A stretch of DNA of 64,000 bases from Sinotaia quadrata (Eukaryota; Mollusca; Gastropoda; Architaenioglossa; Viviparidae): assembly GCA_028829895.1 (NCBI GenBank), contig CM054182.1, positions 6,801,001 to 6,865,000 on the forward strand, read 5' to 3'. The translations under genes and the position numbers were made by a program. This document shows positions 28,170 to 40,800 of the stretch, piece by piece. Within the stretch, counting starts at the first letter, position 1, and each line of letters opens with the position of its first letter. The notes beneath the pieces were generated by a model that had not been told where the DNA came from, did no database searches, and saw only the letters and a program-made list of their open reading frames with translations.

Positions 28170-29789
28170 GGCATATTACCTTTTCCGATTTGTAATGAAT
28201 GTCTTAAACAGTCAGTTAGCAATGGTGCATTTAATAGATAGCTGAGAGTAAAAGTGTAAAGGAACGGCATATTAACTTTTCAGACCTATTATTGACTTAA
28301 CAGTAAATTAGTATAAGTATATTAGAAAAACCAATGGGCACTCACAGTAGAGGCCTGCATATATTAACGTTATTTTTTTTTAAAATGTTAAATCAATAAA
28401 TTTTATGTTTAGATCCATAACTGATTTTGTAAGCCCGATTTATTAATTGACTTGGCAGTCTGTGAAACTGATTGGATGGTTGGTCAGTTGGTCAGTCTAT
28501 CAGTTGGTTGAATGGTTGGATGGCTGGTCGGTTGATTGGCCTGTTGATCTGTTGGCTAGTCGGTCGGTTAGTTAGTTGGTCATTTAGTTGGTTGGTCAAT
28601 TGGTTGGTTGGTTGGTTGGTTGACTGACTGATTGATTGATAGATTAATGTTTATAGATCGATACAAACATTAATATGCCCCATAAAGCACTTCAAATTAA
28701 TTTACATCAACGTCATTATCAGCAACAATATACTCGAAATTCTACAACTATCCATCAGTCATCTCATTTTGGGATCTTGGGTCATTTACAAGACAAGATA
28801 GCTCTATTGCAATGGGTACTTTGTATGAAAACGTATGTGATTATATTCTCCTGAAAGTGCATAAGAACGATAACCGAAGTCAACACACTAACACACAGAA
28901 CAGCCCACGTATACGAGAGTTTTGTTGACTAGTGCAATAGCTTTTTAGTCCGTCAGTATGTATTATGTCATGTTAATCATGCTGAGAACTATGTGTCTGC
29001 TTGTTTTCTACAGCTGTGAGTCCACATCAAACAAGAGTGAAATACAGCGAATGCAGTCAAGAATGACAATATTATCAAACGTTGATTTGGTTTTTCTTTA
29101 TTTAAGCAGTTTTTAGATAATATGTGATTGTCACGAGCTGAGATAAGCCCTGTGAAATTGTTCTCGCAAGCAAAGATTCACGACTGCAGAACCGCTCTTC
29201 CTGACACAATTGTCTCACCTACACTCTACCCCCACCCCACCCTGCTAACCACCAGCAAGCGCTTAGCAGTGAAAAGCCAGTCGGCTGTGGCGCATATATA
29301 CAGATGGTTCAAAAAATAAAATAGGAACAGGGGCAGCAACACACACATCCATAGGCACACACACATACAAACTAGACCAAAAACACTCAATACTAACGGC
29401 AGAACTCATAGCGATCAAACAAGCATTAGAGGAAACAACTCCACAAACATGCAGCCACAACTACTCATACTAACAGACTCACTCACATCGTTACAAAACT
29501 TAGCAAGCCCCTTCCAAACAACAAGAACAAAAATCACAAATCAAATAACAAAACAAATAAAAACACTAGAGAAAAAAGGTGTATAAACAACACTACTCTG
29601 GATCCCCAGTCACACCAACATTACTGGAAATGAAACAGCAGACAAGGGAGCTAAATAGGGAAGCAAACAAGGCAAGCAACTAACCACACCAATACACACA
29701 TCAGAAATACACACACTAATCAAAAGCATGTACAAAAGTAAGACTCCCACCCCACTCCCACCCCCAACTCACAAACATAAGCCATAATA

Positions 29790-30090
29790 GAGCAATATAC
29801 AGATTAAGATACAATAACACACAATATACACAATAGAGCAATATACAGATTAAGATACAACAACACACAATATACACAATAGAGCAATATACAGATTAAG
29901 ATACAACAACACACAATATACACAATAGAGCAATATACAGATTAACAATAACACACGATTTACACAATAGAGCAATATACAGATTAAGATACAACAACAC
30001 ACAATATACACAATAGAGCAATATACAGATTAACAATAACACACGATTTACACAATAGAGCAATATACAGATTAAGATACAATAACACAC
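29790..30090. repeat. 39/46-bp tandem repeat inside the LINE remnant
   Basis: Units with AGAGCAATATACAGATTAAG occur in 46-bp and shortened 39-bp forms that alternate. They arose inside the dead LINE body. Confidence 0.85.
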
Positions 30091-30215
30091 GAAATACACA
30101 TAAAACAAGCAACGAAACAAAAGCATATACGTTCTGCAGAACAGACAACACAGTCGAACACTTCCTACTCCAGTGCAATAAATACACTGAGGAAAGAAAA
30201 ATCATCAGAGAAACA

Positions 30216-30520
30216 ACAGACCTGTTAAACTTACCATTCTCCACCCAAGCGCTCTTATACCCCAAACAACAGACCTGTTAAACTTACCATTCTCCACCCA
30301 AGCGCTCTTATACCCCAAACAACAGACCTGTTAAACTTACCATTCTCCACCCAAGCGCTCTTATACCCCAAACAACAGACCTGTTAAACTTACCATTCTC
30401 CACCCAAGCGCTCTTATACCCCAAACAACAGACCTGTTAAACTTACCATTCTCCACCCAAGCGCTCTTATACCCCAAACAACAGACCTGTTAAACTTACC
30501 ATTCACCACTCAAACACTCC
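30216..30520. repeat. 53-bp tandem repeat, about 6 units
   Basis: Nearly identical 53-bp units with ACAGACCTGTTAAACTTACC and CACCCAAGCGCTCTTATACC. The last unit is diverged. The high identity suggests recent expansion inside the LINE remnant. Confidence 0.9.
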
Positions 30521-31309
30521 TATACCCCCAAAGAACACAATCAAAGCCACGTGCACCTAGCACTTATCACATACCTCTTAGAGACAAACCCACTCCAAAA
30601 ATTTTGTTTAAAAATGTATTAAATAAAAACAACATACACAAACACACTAACGACAGTCGTAACAATGAGCAGACATAAAATACAACACACAAACCAAACA
30701 ACGCACGAACACCCCACCCCACCCTCCCTGAACACCGATGAAAGGAGGAAGGCCTCACAGGAATCCACCAAAAACTGAAAACATCGCCAAGATGAAAATT
30801 TTCACAGCATTTCCTGCGGGGCGAATAGAAAGCGGTATCATCATCATCATCATCATCATCATCAGCTAGATGCGCCAGAAACAGAACAAAGCCATACTGT
30901 TCTACTGGACAAAGAAAGGGCCAGTAATTAGCCGATCCAGTCATCTTATGAAGTTGTAAACATTTAGAGAGCATAACCTTACCGATTGAGATTGACATCC
31001 TGTAACCCTGTAACTCCATGACTGACTCATGTTGTGACAAGAAGTGCAGGCAATCAAGACAACAACTTCGGTGACCTGACAGCCATCATTTATCACATGA
31101 TGGGCCAGAACCAGGCAGATGTGTTGTTGTTGGAAATTGTTGTGTCGTGCTGTCACACAACCAGAGACATCAGAGTCACCTACTTTCAGATAAGTTGGCT
31201 TCAACCGACTGCCGAAGACTATCACAGAGCAGATAGATACTTATCCTTATGATTAATAATACTGTTCGTACAATGGGCAACCTTTTATTTAGTTTTTCCC
31301 CAATCAGTT

Positions 31310-31448
31310 ATTTTTCAAAAATCAAATCATAAAGTGGTCGACTGGGGTACATGTGGTGGGAGAAGTTCTTCGGTTGGTTGCTTATGGCAGTTTGGTCGTG
31401 GTATGCTGATCTTCTTGAAAGTGTGCTCTGTAGAATTTTACTTAGAAT
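31310..31448 (+). pseudogene. dead 3' fragment of an HYD1-ART gene (gene 3/7 type)
   Basis: The plus strand aligns with the last about 40 codons of gene 3 (read on its own strand), from the Ile-x-Lys-Trp segment through the membrane anchor to the stop. Here the anchor region is broken by several in-frame stops. The homology continues unbroken into the 3' flank (AGGCACA, CAATAAACAC) up to about 31990, which matches 16690-17230 in inverted orientation. The catalytic exons are absent; upstream sequence (31000-31300) shows no related block. It is a truncated, inverted segmental copy. Confidence 0.7.
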
Positions 31449-31990
31449 ATTAACTGTAAAGGCACATGAAGGGCAAATGTCTAACATTTTCAATAAATCT
31501 ATAGCTTGTCGTGTAGTAATATTGTTGAAGAGCAGTGGTTTTAGTTACAACATTGTCAATAAACACACGAGAATAATGCTTTGAGAAAACGTTTCAAATG
31601 TTACAGATAAGGATTTTATGAGATCATGATAAATTTTTGAAGAGAATTTACAATTCGGAAACAAACATACAGGCAAACAAACAAAACCCCCACAACCAAC
31701 TAACAAACCAGGATTGTATGTGAATATGACTGACATTTCAAATAAATTCCAGTGTAAATATAATTAAAATTAACTGGTTTCAGATTGAATACCTGTTATT
31801 TACATCACCTTAAATAATTTTGTTTAGTGAAAAGACAGGCAATTGCCCTAAGTAAAGCGACCCCCACCCCCACTGGCCATGATAATATGTGTATCCATTT
31901 TTACCACATGTTAACGACTTCTGTACAAATACCTAATTCTGAGTCTTGTGAACATCATTAATACCACAGTGATCATGCAATATATTCTCT
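31449..31990 (+). other. inverted copy of the gene 3/7 3' flank
   Basis: The sequence is the reverse complement of 16690-17230 with substitutions. It includes the AATAAA block (31558-31563), the C/A-rich counterpart of the GGTTGG run and the CCACCCCCACTGGCCAT block. The ORF at 31545-31736 is non-coding flank. Confidence 0.7.
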
Positions 31991-33340
31991 TCAATATTCC
32001 TAACTAATAAAATAAAGCCAAAGACAATTAAAGGAGAAAATATAACTTCCAAATTAAATCTACTACCTCACTTCACCCTGAACCAAAACAATAAATAAAA
32101 ATTTATAAAGATACAATGCTCCCCCCTCTTCCATTCAAATTCAATAAAATAAAATATCAAATATAAAACAATTGAAGCTCCAATGGATAAAGAACTTATT
32201 ACAAAACTAATTGTGACAAGTTATAAAAATTGCTAAAATTGTTAGAGTAACCCGACCTTGGACACTCCTTTTGGTGTTATTTTGGGGGGAGTCAGAATTG
32301 AAGTAAACAGTTGAGGCAAGAATATTCTAGATTGCTCATTGCTCATAAGTGGTTATAAAAGATTAATTAATAATAACAATAATTTCATTAACTAAGTGGT
32401 GTGTACGTGTTCACACATTGTACTTTTAATTCTAACATATTCTAGTCTTATTCAATAAGATGGCTCGGCAGGAAGTTTGTACATGCTGTCATAAATTAAT
32501 AATTGTGAATAACTGGGTTTTGTTAGATAAGTTAGAAAACAACTCGATACACGGATACAGTGCGTTTCGAACTATATACTTATAGTATCAAGTTTTAAGC
32601 GTTGGTATGAGCAGGTGACGTAAGTGATTTCAGATCGTGGTGTAAGTTCGTTTATCCATAGAGGTTTTCCTAGTAACGTGTTCTGCCTTGTTTTTCTAAA
32701 ACTATTTCTGCTTTTAAAATATCGACAAGGACTTTGTCCAATATCTGTAATAGCTATTAAAGACTTTCTCAACTGCAGTTTTCTAGAAAGTAAGATGATA
32801 TTCAGTGTATCATGACTGATTCGTTTGCTTTCTCCCCACATCCTATACTTCCAAGTTCAAGGAGAAATGTTCATGCTGAAAATAATCTCACGATACGTAA
32901 TCACAACTAGATCCTCACATTAGTAACGGGTAGTGATCATTTACCGGGTAGATTTGATTATGTGCCCATATGAACATACTCTTACGGTTTACTATTAATA
33001 TAAAAGAAGTTAGTTTAATATTTCTATTTTGTTAAATGAAGTTTATGATTATAACTGCTTCCTTTTCTAAAGATATGCAAAACATCGCTTTGGTCACGAA
33101 TATTGCAATGTTTTGTCACTCGTATCCTATTGCCAGTTTTCTGAGAAACCCTTTTAACCAATAATCAAGGGGCGTGAAAGTATGTCGATCACCCGGCGCG
33201 AGAGCCATGGGGAAAATTTGGCAGGAAGAGTTTATAGCGAGAAACGTAAACTGTTTACAAAATTTACCATATTAACTTACCTTCGCGTTTTATTTAAGAC
33301 TATTGGAAAGCATTCGCTTAAGATATGACTGCTGTTAGGT
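31991..33340. other. intergenic, one fragment of the dispersed repeat at 32225-32345
   Basis: GAGTAACCCGACCTTGG with GTCAGAATTGAAGTAAAC (32225-32345) is a short copy of the dispersed family in the orientation of copy B. Around it I see only AT-rich sequence and a 41-codon ORF from 32460 (two closely spaced Cys pairs), without other support. Confidence 0.5.
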
Positions 33341-33379
33341 ATCCATAATGAAGAAACTAATTTATCAAGTGTGCATTTC

Positions 33380-34200
33380 TATATGTGTACTGATGGACAA
33401 ATTCATCCTCTCAACCATCATGCGTCGTCATCCAGTGTCACCTGAGTTGCTTACTAAAGACAGTAAGATGTATGTCACATCATCTACCAACCAATGCACA
33501 CACTACATTCTTGATTTAAGTGATTGTTGAACTATAACAAGCTCCACCATAACATGCAATAAGACTGAAGCAGTACTGGTCACTTGAATACGCGAAAGTC
33601 ATCATTCATCTCTTCCACGGTCAATTAACACTAGTGATACTGAAATCCGGAATAGCTGAAAAATATAGGTGTCTTACTCGACAATATACGAATACTCTCA
33701 TTGTGTCAGCAAGTAATGAGTAAAATGCAGGGCTGCATACCCAGAGTTGTCTCTTATAACACCAGCGTATCACGACTACATTCAGGGCTGCATACCTAGA
33801 GCTGTCTCTTATTACACCAGCGTATCACGACTACATTCAGGGCTGCATACCTAGAGTTGTCTCTTATTACACCACCGTATCACGACTACATTCAGGGCTG
33901 CACACCTAGAGTTGGGGCATATAATCTCGGTTTGCAATCCTCACCAGATGAAACTAAAAAAAATTCTCATTGTTATTATACTATCAAGGTTTGAGTATTG
34001 CAAACTCTTTTCTCTGGACCATCGCAAAGCCTGCTGTAAACCTTAAGAACTTTAAAATATATCTGCTCTCATCACTCTAAGAGACCATAGAACTCAGCAC
34101 ACAACTCTACCACTTTCTACAATGGCTGCCTTTTCATTACACAATCAAACACAAAGTTTAATTAATCTATTGTTTCATTGATTGATTGCTGCCCAGGTTA
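33380..34200 (+). pseudogene. degenerate CR1/L2-like non-LTR retrotransposon, RT C-terminal region
   Basis: In changing frames the plus strand reads Asn-Lys-Thr-Glu (33560), then Ile-Gly-Val-Leu-Leu-Asp (about 33670-33685), a Phe-Glu-Tyr-Cys-Lys block (about 33990) and Trp-Leu-Pro-Phe-His-Tyr (about 34125). These are the ordered late-RT and thumb landmarks of CR1/L2-type LINEs. Stops and frameshifts are frequent. The His-Tyr-Thr triplet here is part of this RT block and is not an ART exon. Confidence 0.6.
33727..33905. repeat. about 55-bp tandem repeat, 3-4 units, inside the LINE remnant
   Basis: Units with CAGGGCTGCATACCTAGAG and CGTATCACGACTACATT repeat every 55-56 bases. They amplify a piece of the RT coding region. 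Confidence 0.85.
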
Positions 34201-35019
34201 CCTGTTTGTCTACGCTTATTATGAACACTGTATTCTGTACGTTTATGGTCTTCGTTTGACACTTGCATTTTTTCTGGAACCCTCATAAAAAAGAAAACGA
34301 GCGTGTGTTCAACGGTCTTTTTGAAATAAAATATAGGTTCTTCCTCCCGAAATGAACATTTTTTTTAATTCAAACTCATACCAATACTCTTTATGTACAG
34401 TTCTTAGTACATATATTTTACAGCTCTTAATCTCTTATACTGTTCATACGAAACCAGTTGTTATAATATTTTCTAATTAGATTTTTTTTTTCATGTCTTG
34501 TCTTTGTGTGTTCAAAATTTATATCCGTTAATAGTCATGTTGTGCGTAATATTTTTAGTTTGTATTATGATTTACTTACAATGAATGTTTTTTTTTTTTA
34601 ATTTTTTTAGTCGTTTGATGGGAGGTGAAGCCATTTATACTACATCCAGAAACAATTAGCTAGATTTTACTGGATTAATGGGTTAAGTCCTATATTATTC
34701 TAGTGGCATATTTTAAAATTAAATTGTTAATGTCACATAATAATAAAGGCCAGTTAGGCCAGGACATTTGGGTATACTATTTCTTAAATGTAGACTCAGC
34801 TATGAATGTTAAAATGGCATTTGACTACTTGGAGCACAGTGTGTACGTTAAGTAAACAATGTGCATTTAAAACCACCACTTTCTGTTGATAATAGGACAA
34901 AATGTGAGAGATTGGGGTTAAAGTGCATGTTCATATGTATGCATAGTGATGTGTGATTTTTAGATGAAGAGATCACTCCATCTATATATATATAAATAAA
35001 TATTTTCAGATAGATGGAT
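34201..35019. other. intergenic, nothing recognised
   Basis: AT-rich sequence between the LINE remnant and the GATA microsatellite. No ORF or repeat of note. Confidence 0.4.
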
Positions 35020-35263
<244 letters not shown>

Positions 35264-35798
35264 GTGCATGATATAATTTGCTAAACTAAGTCGATGATCT
35301 CACGTTGATCAAACAAACTGCATTGGGAAAGGTAGAAAGTTAATGATTATGACTGGTTAACGATTGCTCGCTCAAACCTGAGGCAACTCTTAGAAATAAA
35401 TTACCAAGTAGTGGGTGTAACAATTACATACTATATTGATATGACCCTTCCCACCATTTTCCAGCTAACTTTTACTACACAAAGTGACTCTGGAATCACA
35501 GCTTTGCAGTTTCTACCAATACTTCACTAACGAGTGAATGACGCACAAGTTGAAGATGTAACAGTCGATGTGACTTGTGTAACATGGTAAGAGTTATAAA
35601 TAGTGCGGCTTTCAAATGTAATTCATATGAGTATGGTATGCGGATCATAAACGCTCCTAAATGGCAGACGAATTCCTCACATTACACGCTCTGGTATCTC
35701 CTTTCAGAAAAAAACGAACAGCAGATTTAAAAAAAGTCTGTTATAGTTGTTCGTGGAAACACTTTTGAAAAACACCCAATCGGAAAAGTTTCTGTGAC

Positions 35799-35873
35799 TA
35801 TAAATACCTCGAACAGGAACGTGCAACTAAAATTGTCATTCTTATACACACCAGCAGGACAGCTTAATTAAAG
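35799..35873 (+). promoter_or_regulatory. gene 5 core promoter and non-coding exon 1
   Basis: TATAAATA at 35799-35806 is followed by a short exon ending AAAG at 35873 with a consensus donor, gtaaga. The block 35640-35900 is homologous to 49560-49840, where the gene 6 promoter has the same order. The matching acceptor GTCGTCAG ends at 37675, six bases before the gene 5 ATG. Transcription should start near 35830. The motif that is a clear ISRE in gene 6 is reduced here to GAAAAAAACGAA about 100 bases upstream. Confidence 0.6.
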
Positions 35874-36079
35874 GTAAGATTAGAACTGAGAATAGCCGTT
35901 GTCGAATGTGGCAACTTAACATACCTCATTCATTGTTGAGAAGCAATGTAAATGTCAACTCTGTATTGTTTATATTCATATGTTGTATTTTTGATTGTTG
36001 ATTTAATAAATTTATTGTTAAATTTATTGATCTTTGTGACGCCAAAGACACCTAGTTAATGATTACGATTTTTATTTTT

Positions 36080-37160
36080 AATTAATCATCCACAACTAAT
36101 TAAAAGTTATGAGAATCTTAATTTATGTTATTGATATTTCTCCAGAAGACACCACTCGTCTCTCTCACTTGGCGAATATGCAGGTGCTATTTCCTCTCTT
36201 CCACAAACTTAAAGACAAACATTTACTGTCACACAATATTTCGTAGGTGGAAAATGTTTTACTAAAGAAGAAGATAAATCCGTTTTTTAATTAATATTTA
36301 ATGAGCCCCTTTCCACCTACGTTCTTCTCCAACATAAGGTTATAAATATATGTAAGAAGGTCAATACATTTAACAGTAAATTTATTAAATCAAGAATTAA
36401 ATATAGATATAACAAATACAATAAGAAATGATTACCTGAAATCAACATTTCGACAAAACCATGTTCGAATAATTCTAATATCTATTGTCTTATATTTAAT
36501 AAGTCCATTCTATCTCAATCAGTCAGTTAACCTCACCATTAAGCTAACAACACTTTTCATGACCAGACTTCTTGCCATACCAAATTCAAGTAATTAGGCA
36601 ATAGAATTTTCTACAGGAGGTAAACTTTGATCTTAGACAATTGACTGGTCTCATTCTCATACATCTTAACCAATGGATAACAAGACTACTCATCCAAGTG
36701 GAACTGGTTTGTATTGCCTCAGTAACTTCTAACATATTATCAACTCGAGTGTTTACTCCAACTCTGACACTTACAAAGCTACCATCATTTTAGGGTCACT
36801 TCTTCAATTTAATAATTTATATAACAATTAAGACTAGAAATCAGAGTAGCAAATTTACTCCACCACATCCTTCTTATGCATATTCATAGCCATTTGTTGG
36901 AGAAAAAGTTAGTGGATGGTAGCTCACTAAATATAGATTAAAAGACGAATTTATCTTCTGCTTTGGTAAGACGTTTTGCACTTACCGAAATATTGTGTGA
37001 GGGTAAATGTTTGTCTTTAATGTTGTGGAAGAGAGAAACGTTTTATATCACCCGCATATCCACCAAGTGAGAGAGACGAGTGGTGTCTGCTGGAGAATTA
37101 TTCATAACATAAATTAAGATTCTCATCACTTGAAATTATTTATGGATTATTAAATAATAA
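36080..37160. mobile_element. 1.08-kb non-autonomous element with about 250-bp terminal inverted repeats
   Basis: The left arm (36080-36330) and the reverse complement of the right arm (36895-37155) align along their length; shared words include GAGAATCTTAATTTATGTTA and ACACCACTCGTCTCTCTCAC. The interior (36500-36885) is the dispersed family seen in copies A, B and E. There is no transposase ORF. It sits in the 5' UTR intron of gene 5 and has no counterpart at the same place in gene 6. Class unknown; the long inverted ends suggest a DNA transposon derivative. Confidence 0.7.
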
Positions 37161-37681
37161 TAATTCCCAATAACAACGGTGGCATTGCATTATATATAGT
37201 AATTGATCAGGATCGAAGAACTTTCGAAGTACAAATATATTTAAGAAGAAAAAGAGTGATAATCTTTATGAAAGTAAACGTAGAATAAAATCCCTGAAAC
37301 AAAGTTAAAATATTGGTATTTTAAATATGTGCCTAATTCAATGGACTGTTTCATGAGCAAATTCCACACCTTCTAACAGATAGATTACATTTTATGGCAA
37401 ATTAACGAAATTACTTTTTCATTTTAATTGCTCAGTTCTGATTTCAACAATACAATGGAAGAGCTATACAATTATAAGTATCTTAATCGTGGAGTTGACC
37501 GTTTGCTTTCGATTGCTTTTATTGCTGAAAGCCGAAATTAAACATTTAATGATTTATTCTTAATCTTTGTTTAAGATGTTTGCGTTACAATTAATATCCA
37601 AATTACGTTTTTCTTCTTTCGTTGAGTTCATTAATGTCAACATTTTAACTGAACATTTCAATTATTTGTCGTCAGTTCGTG

Positions 37682-37836
37682 ATGGCGGCAATGTATAAAG
37701 GCATTCGATTTGGTATCAAACCAAATAAAATAAAGTAAGTATGAAATTCAAAAGGCAAAAATTTTCTATTATCTCCTTTACAGGATGTCAAGAAAAGTTT
37801 TTATAACATCCATTTATATTTCATGTGGATTTTTAA

Positions 37837-37879
<43 letters not shown>

Positions 37880-40800
37880 TCAGTCTCTTTCCACGACTTC
37901 TGTTTGACTGTCGGCTATGATCCAAGGTCTCGGAATCTTACCAAGATTCTGGGAGATCCAAGGTTTTACGGAGGGTGTCGGCACTTCCGAGGAGCGCTGC
38001 TTTGAGTAGTGGAGCGATTCTGTGGTTTCCAGGGAGTTTATTCAGGTAGCCTTCCAATTCAGATGTTATGTTCCCCAAGGCTCCTATCACTATAGGTATC
38101 ACTTCTGCTTTTACATTCCACAGTCTCTGAATTTCTCATCTGAGGTCTTGGTATTTTTCTATTTTTTCGCTTTCTTTTGTTTTTATGTTTCTATCACTTG
38201 GAACAGCGACATCAATGATTGATACTGTTCTGTTGGCCTTATTGAGAACTACAATGTCTGGTCTTCGTGCAGGAATCACCCGATCTGTTCTTATCTCGAA
38301 GTCCCACAGTATTTTGACTTCTTCTGTTTCGGTGACTGCTTCTGGTTGATGCATCCATGCTCTTTCTGGGGTTTTTATGCCATAGTTCTCACACAGATTT
38401 CTATGTATGTGTTTTATCACTTCATTGTGTCGTTTGGTGTATTCTGTTCCAGCCAAAACCTGACATCCAGATAGTATGTGCTCTGTTGTCTCATCCATGG
38501 ATTTGCAGAGTCGACATTTGGAATCATTTGAGATTTTCATGATTTTCGTTTTGTGTGATTTGGTGTTGAGTGCTTGACCTTTTGCAGCTGTTATGAGTGC
38601 TTCTGTTTCTGCTTTCAATCCTGCCTCTTTCATCCATTTGTACGTTGATATTTCGTCGGCTTGTCGTACATACTGGCCATGCAGAGGTTTCTGGATCCAG
38701 GTATGTACTAGCTCTTGATTCGTTGTTTTCCTCCACATTTCTTTGTCTGTTTCTGGGGGTTGGAATAGTCCACTCATTTTTACTAATTCTATCAGTGGAT
38801 CATCTTTTATTGTTATTCCAGATGTAGTCCACAAGGCCAATGACTTCTCCTTCAATGACATGTTTAATTTTCTTGAGACCTCGGCCTCCCATTTTTCGAG
38901 ATACATAGAGTCCGTCTACGTCTGCTTTGGGGTGTAAGGCTTTATGTATTGTGAGTAGTTTTCTTGTTTTCCTGTCCAGTTCGTTTATTTCATTTGCTGT
39001 CCAATCTATGATACCTCCAGTATAGCTTACTATAGGTATTGCATATACTTTCACAATGTTTGTATTTTGTTCACCCCATTTAGCTTGGACTTCAGGACTT
39101 GTCTAACACGTTTTCAATATTCTCTCTTAACTTTGGACTTCACTTCTCTCTGCATATTTTCTTGATGCTATAGTATCCCAAGATACTTATATCCATTTTC
39201 CATTGAAACATCGTTGATTTTTCCGATGTCGAATTGCAGGCCCTCTGTTGTTTTGACCTTGCCTTTCTGGATGACAATTCGTCCACATTTCTATATAAAG
39301 AGGTAGTAGTAGTAGTCTGCCTTTTCCTAGGAGCTCTGCTTTTAATACTAGGGCACTCTTTGTTGTCCAGATAGTTTATTCAGATCTCTTACATTCCACA
39401 TTCCTGGATCTTTGAGCTAATATCCTGATATTTTTTCTATTTTTCTAACTTTTGTTTCTATCATTTGGTTCAGCTTGATGATTGTTGTTTCTTTAGAGCT
39501 ATTAGGAACTACAATGTCTGGTATTCGCTTAGGAAACACGCGATCTGATCATATCTCAAAATTGCAGAGTACTTTGACTTCTGTTTCGATGACTGCCTCC
39601 GGTAGGTGCTTCCATGCTGTTTTTGAGTTTTTACTCCATAGTTATCACATTGTTTTCTATGTATAATTTTTCCAACTTCGTTGTGTCTTTTGTATATTCT
39701 TTTCATCATCATCTCGTCGTCGTCGTCATCATTATTATAATTATTATCATCATTATAGTCCACTACAGAAGAAAGCATGAGATTTTTACTCTCTTAAACT
39801 AAATTGAACCAAGAACTTATTTAACAAACAATTTATTACCTATAATGTTTTACAGTCAAAGAAATGTAGTCTTTTTTGTACATCCAAATTTGTAGTGCCA
39901 AGCTCCTGACCGAGACGACCTTTTAGGAGATGGTAGTGCCTTGCTAAACAAAATAAACAACAATAACTTATGTGATTTTTTTTCACAGTCAAATTAATCG
40001 AAGAAACCTGTATGAAAAGAAAATAAAAGTATTTCACTACACCACCAAAGAAGGGGCAAAGGCGATAGAACAGCAAAAATTGATCAAGGCCAGTGGTAAA
40101 GGTGGTCTGGACGCACGTTTTGGTGAAGGTAATCTACTTTCAAAAGTGTGTACTCAGGAGTAGGGGGTACTTGCAAAATGAACACATTCAAAGATTCATA
40201 AAATATATACTTTTATCTACAGTTCTTCTACAATGTCATAGTATCTCTTTTAAAGGTTTGTGTGGCAACGTTCCAAGTTCCTGATTAATTAACTGTCAAT
40301 CTCTATCTGAATAATTATCATTATATTATGCACAGATAAGATTCTCCCATTCAGCCAATTAATCAGTCACTGACATGGTCTTTGTCTTGCGGTCGAGAGT
40401 GACTAAGTCAGTCCTTGAGAGTTCTACCTATTGGTTATCTCCTCTCCAAGCGTTACTTGTCTTTAAAATAATAGATTCTGCAGCTCCATCTTGTCTGTCA
40501 ATCTATTTTCTAAGCCCTTCCACACATCTCTCATCCCAGTAGCAGGAACTACACTAAAGCGTAAATGTGACCGACTTCAGTAGGTCATTACGTCATCTGG
40601 CTTTGCCCCCCTCCCCCCACTACCTATATACGCCCCTCTCTTATGTAATAAGAAGAGTGAATAGTTTTATAAAATTTAAGCAAATTTTATTTTAAAAAAT
40701 AGAATAATAAAATTAACTTTTTTAAATATAATAAAACCACACCAGATAATAATACAGATTTCAATATTCAAATTACTCCTCTCACCAATTCAATAATTAG

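Larger units (their letters stand above)
29290..30870 (+). pseudogene. degenerate non-LTR retrotransposon 3' end with RNase H domain
   Basis: A Tyr-Thr-Asp-Gly-Ser motif at about 29299, then Ala-Glu-Leu with an Ile-Lys-Gln-Ala helix, then Thr-Asp-Ser, and finally Ser-His-x-x-x-x-Gly-Asn-Glu-x-Ala-Asp, are the ordered catalytic blocks of an RNase H fold as found in I/Jockey-group LINEs. The frame shifts before the Thr-Asp-Ser block and has stop codons after it. A Cys-x-His-x4-Cys-like knuckle follows near 30140-30175, and the element ends in an (ATC)n tail at about 30836-30865, a typical LINE 3' end. It is A/C-rich on this strand. The reverse-strand ORF with poly-Asp is an artefact. The 5' part is missing and the copy is dead. 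Confidence 0.75.

Noticed and set aside
30567..31040. 157-codon minus-strand ORF with poly-Asp
   Set aside because: Antisense of the LINE 3' region and its (ATC)n tail; the poly-Asp is the repeat.
34120..34150. His-Tyr-Thr word that might mark another ART exon
   Set aside because: It lies within a Trp-Leu-Pro block of a CR1/L2-like RT remnant, with no FGxG turn or donor after it.
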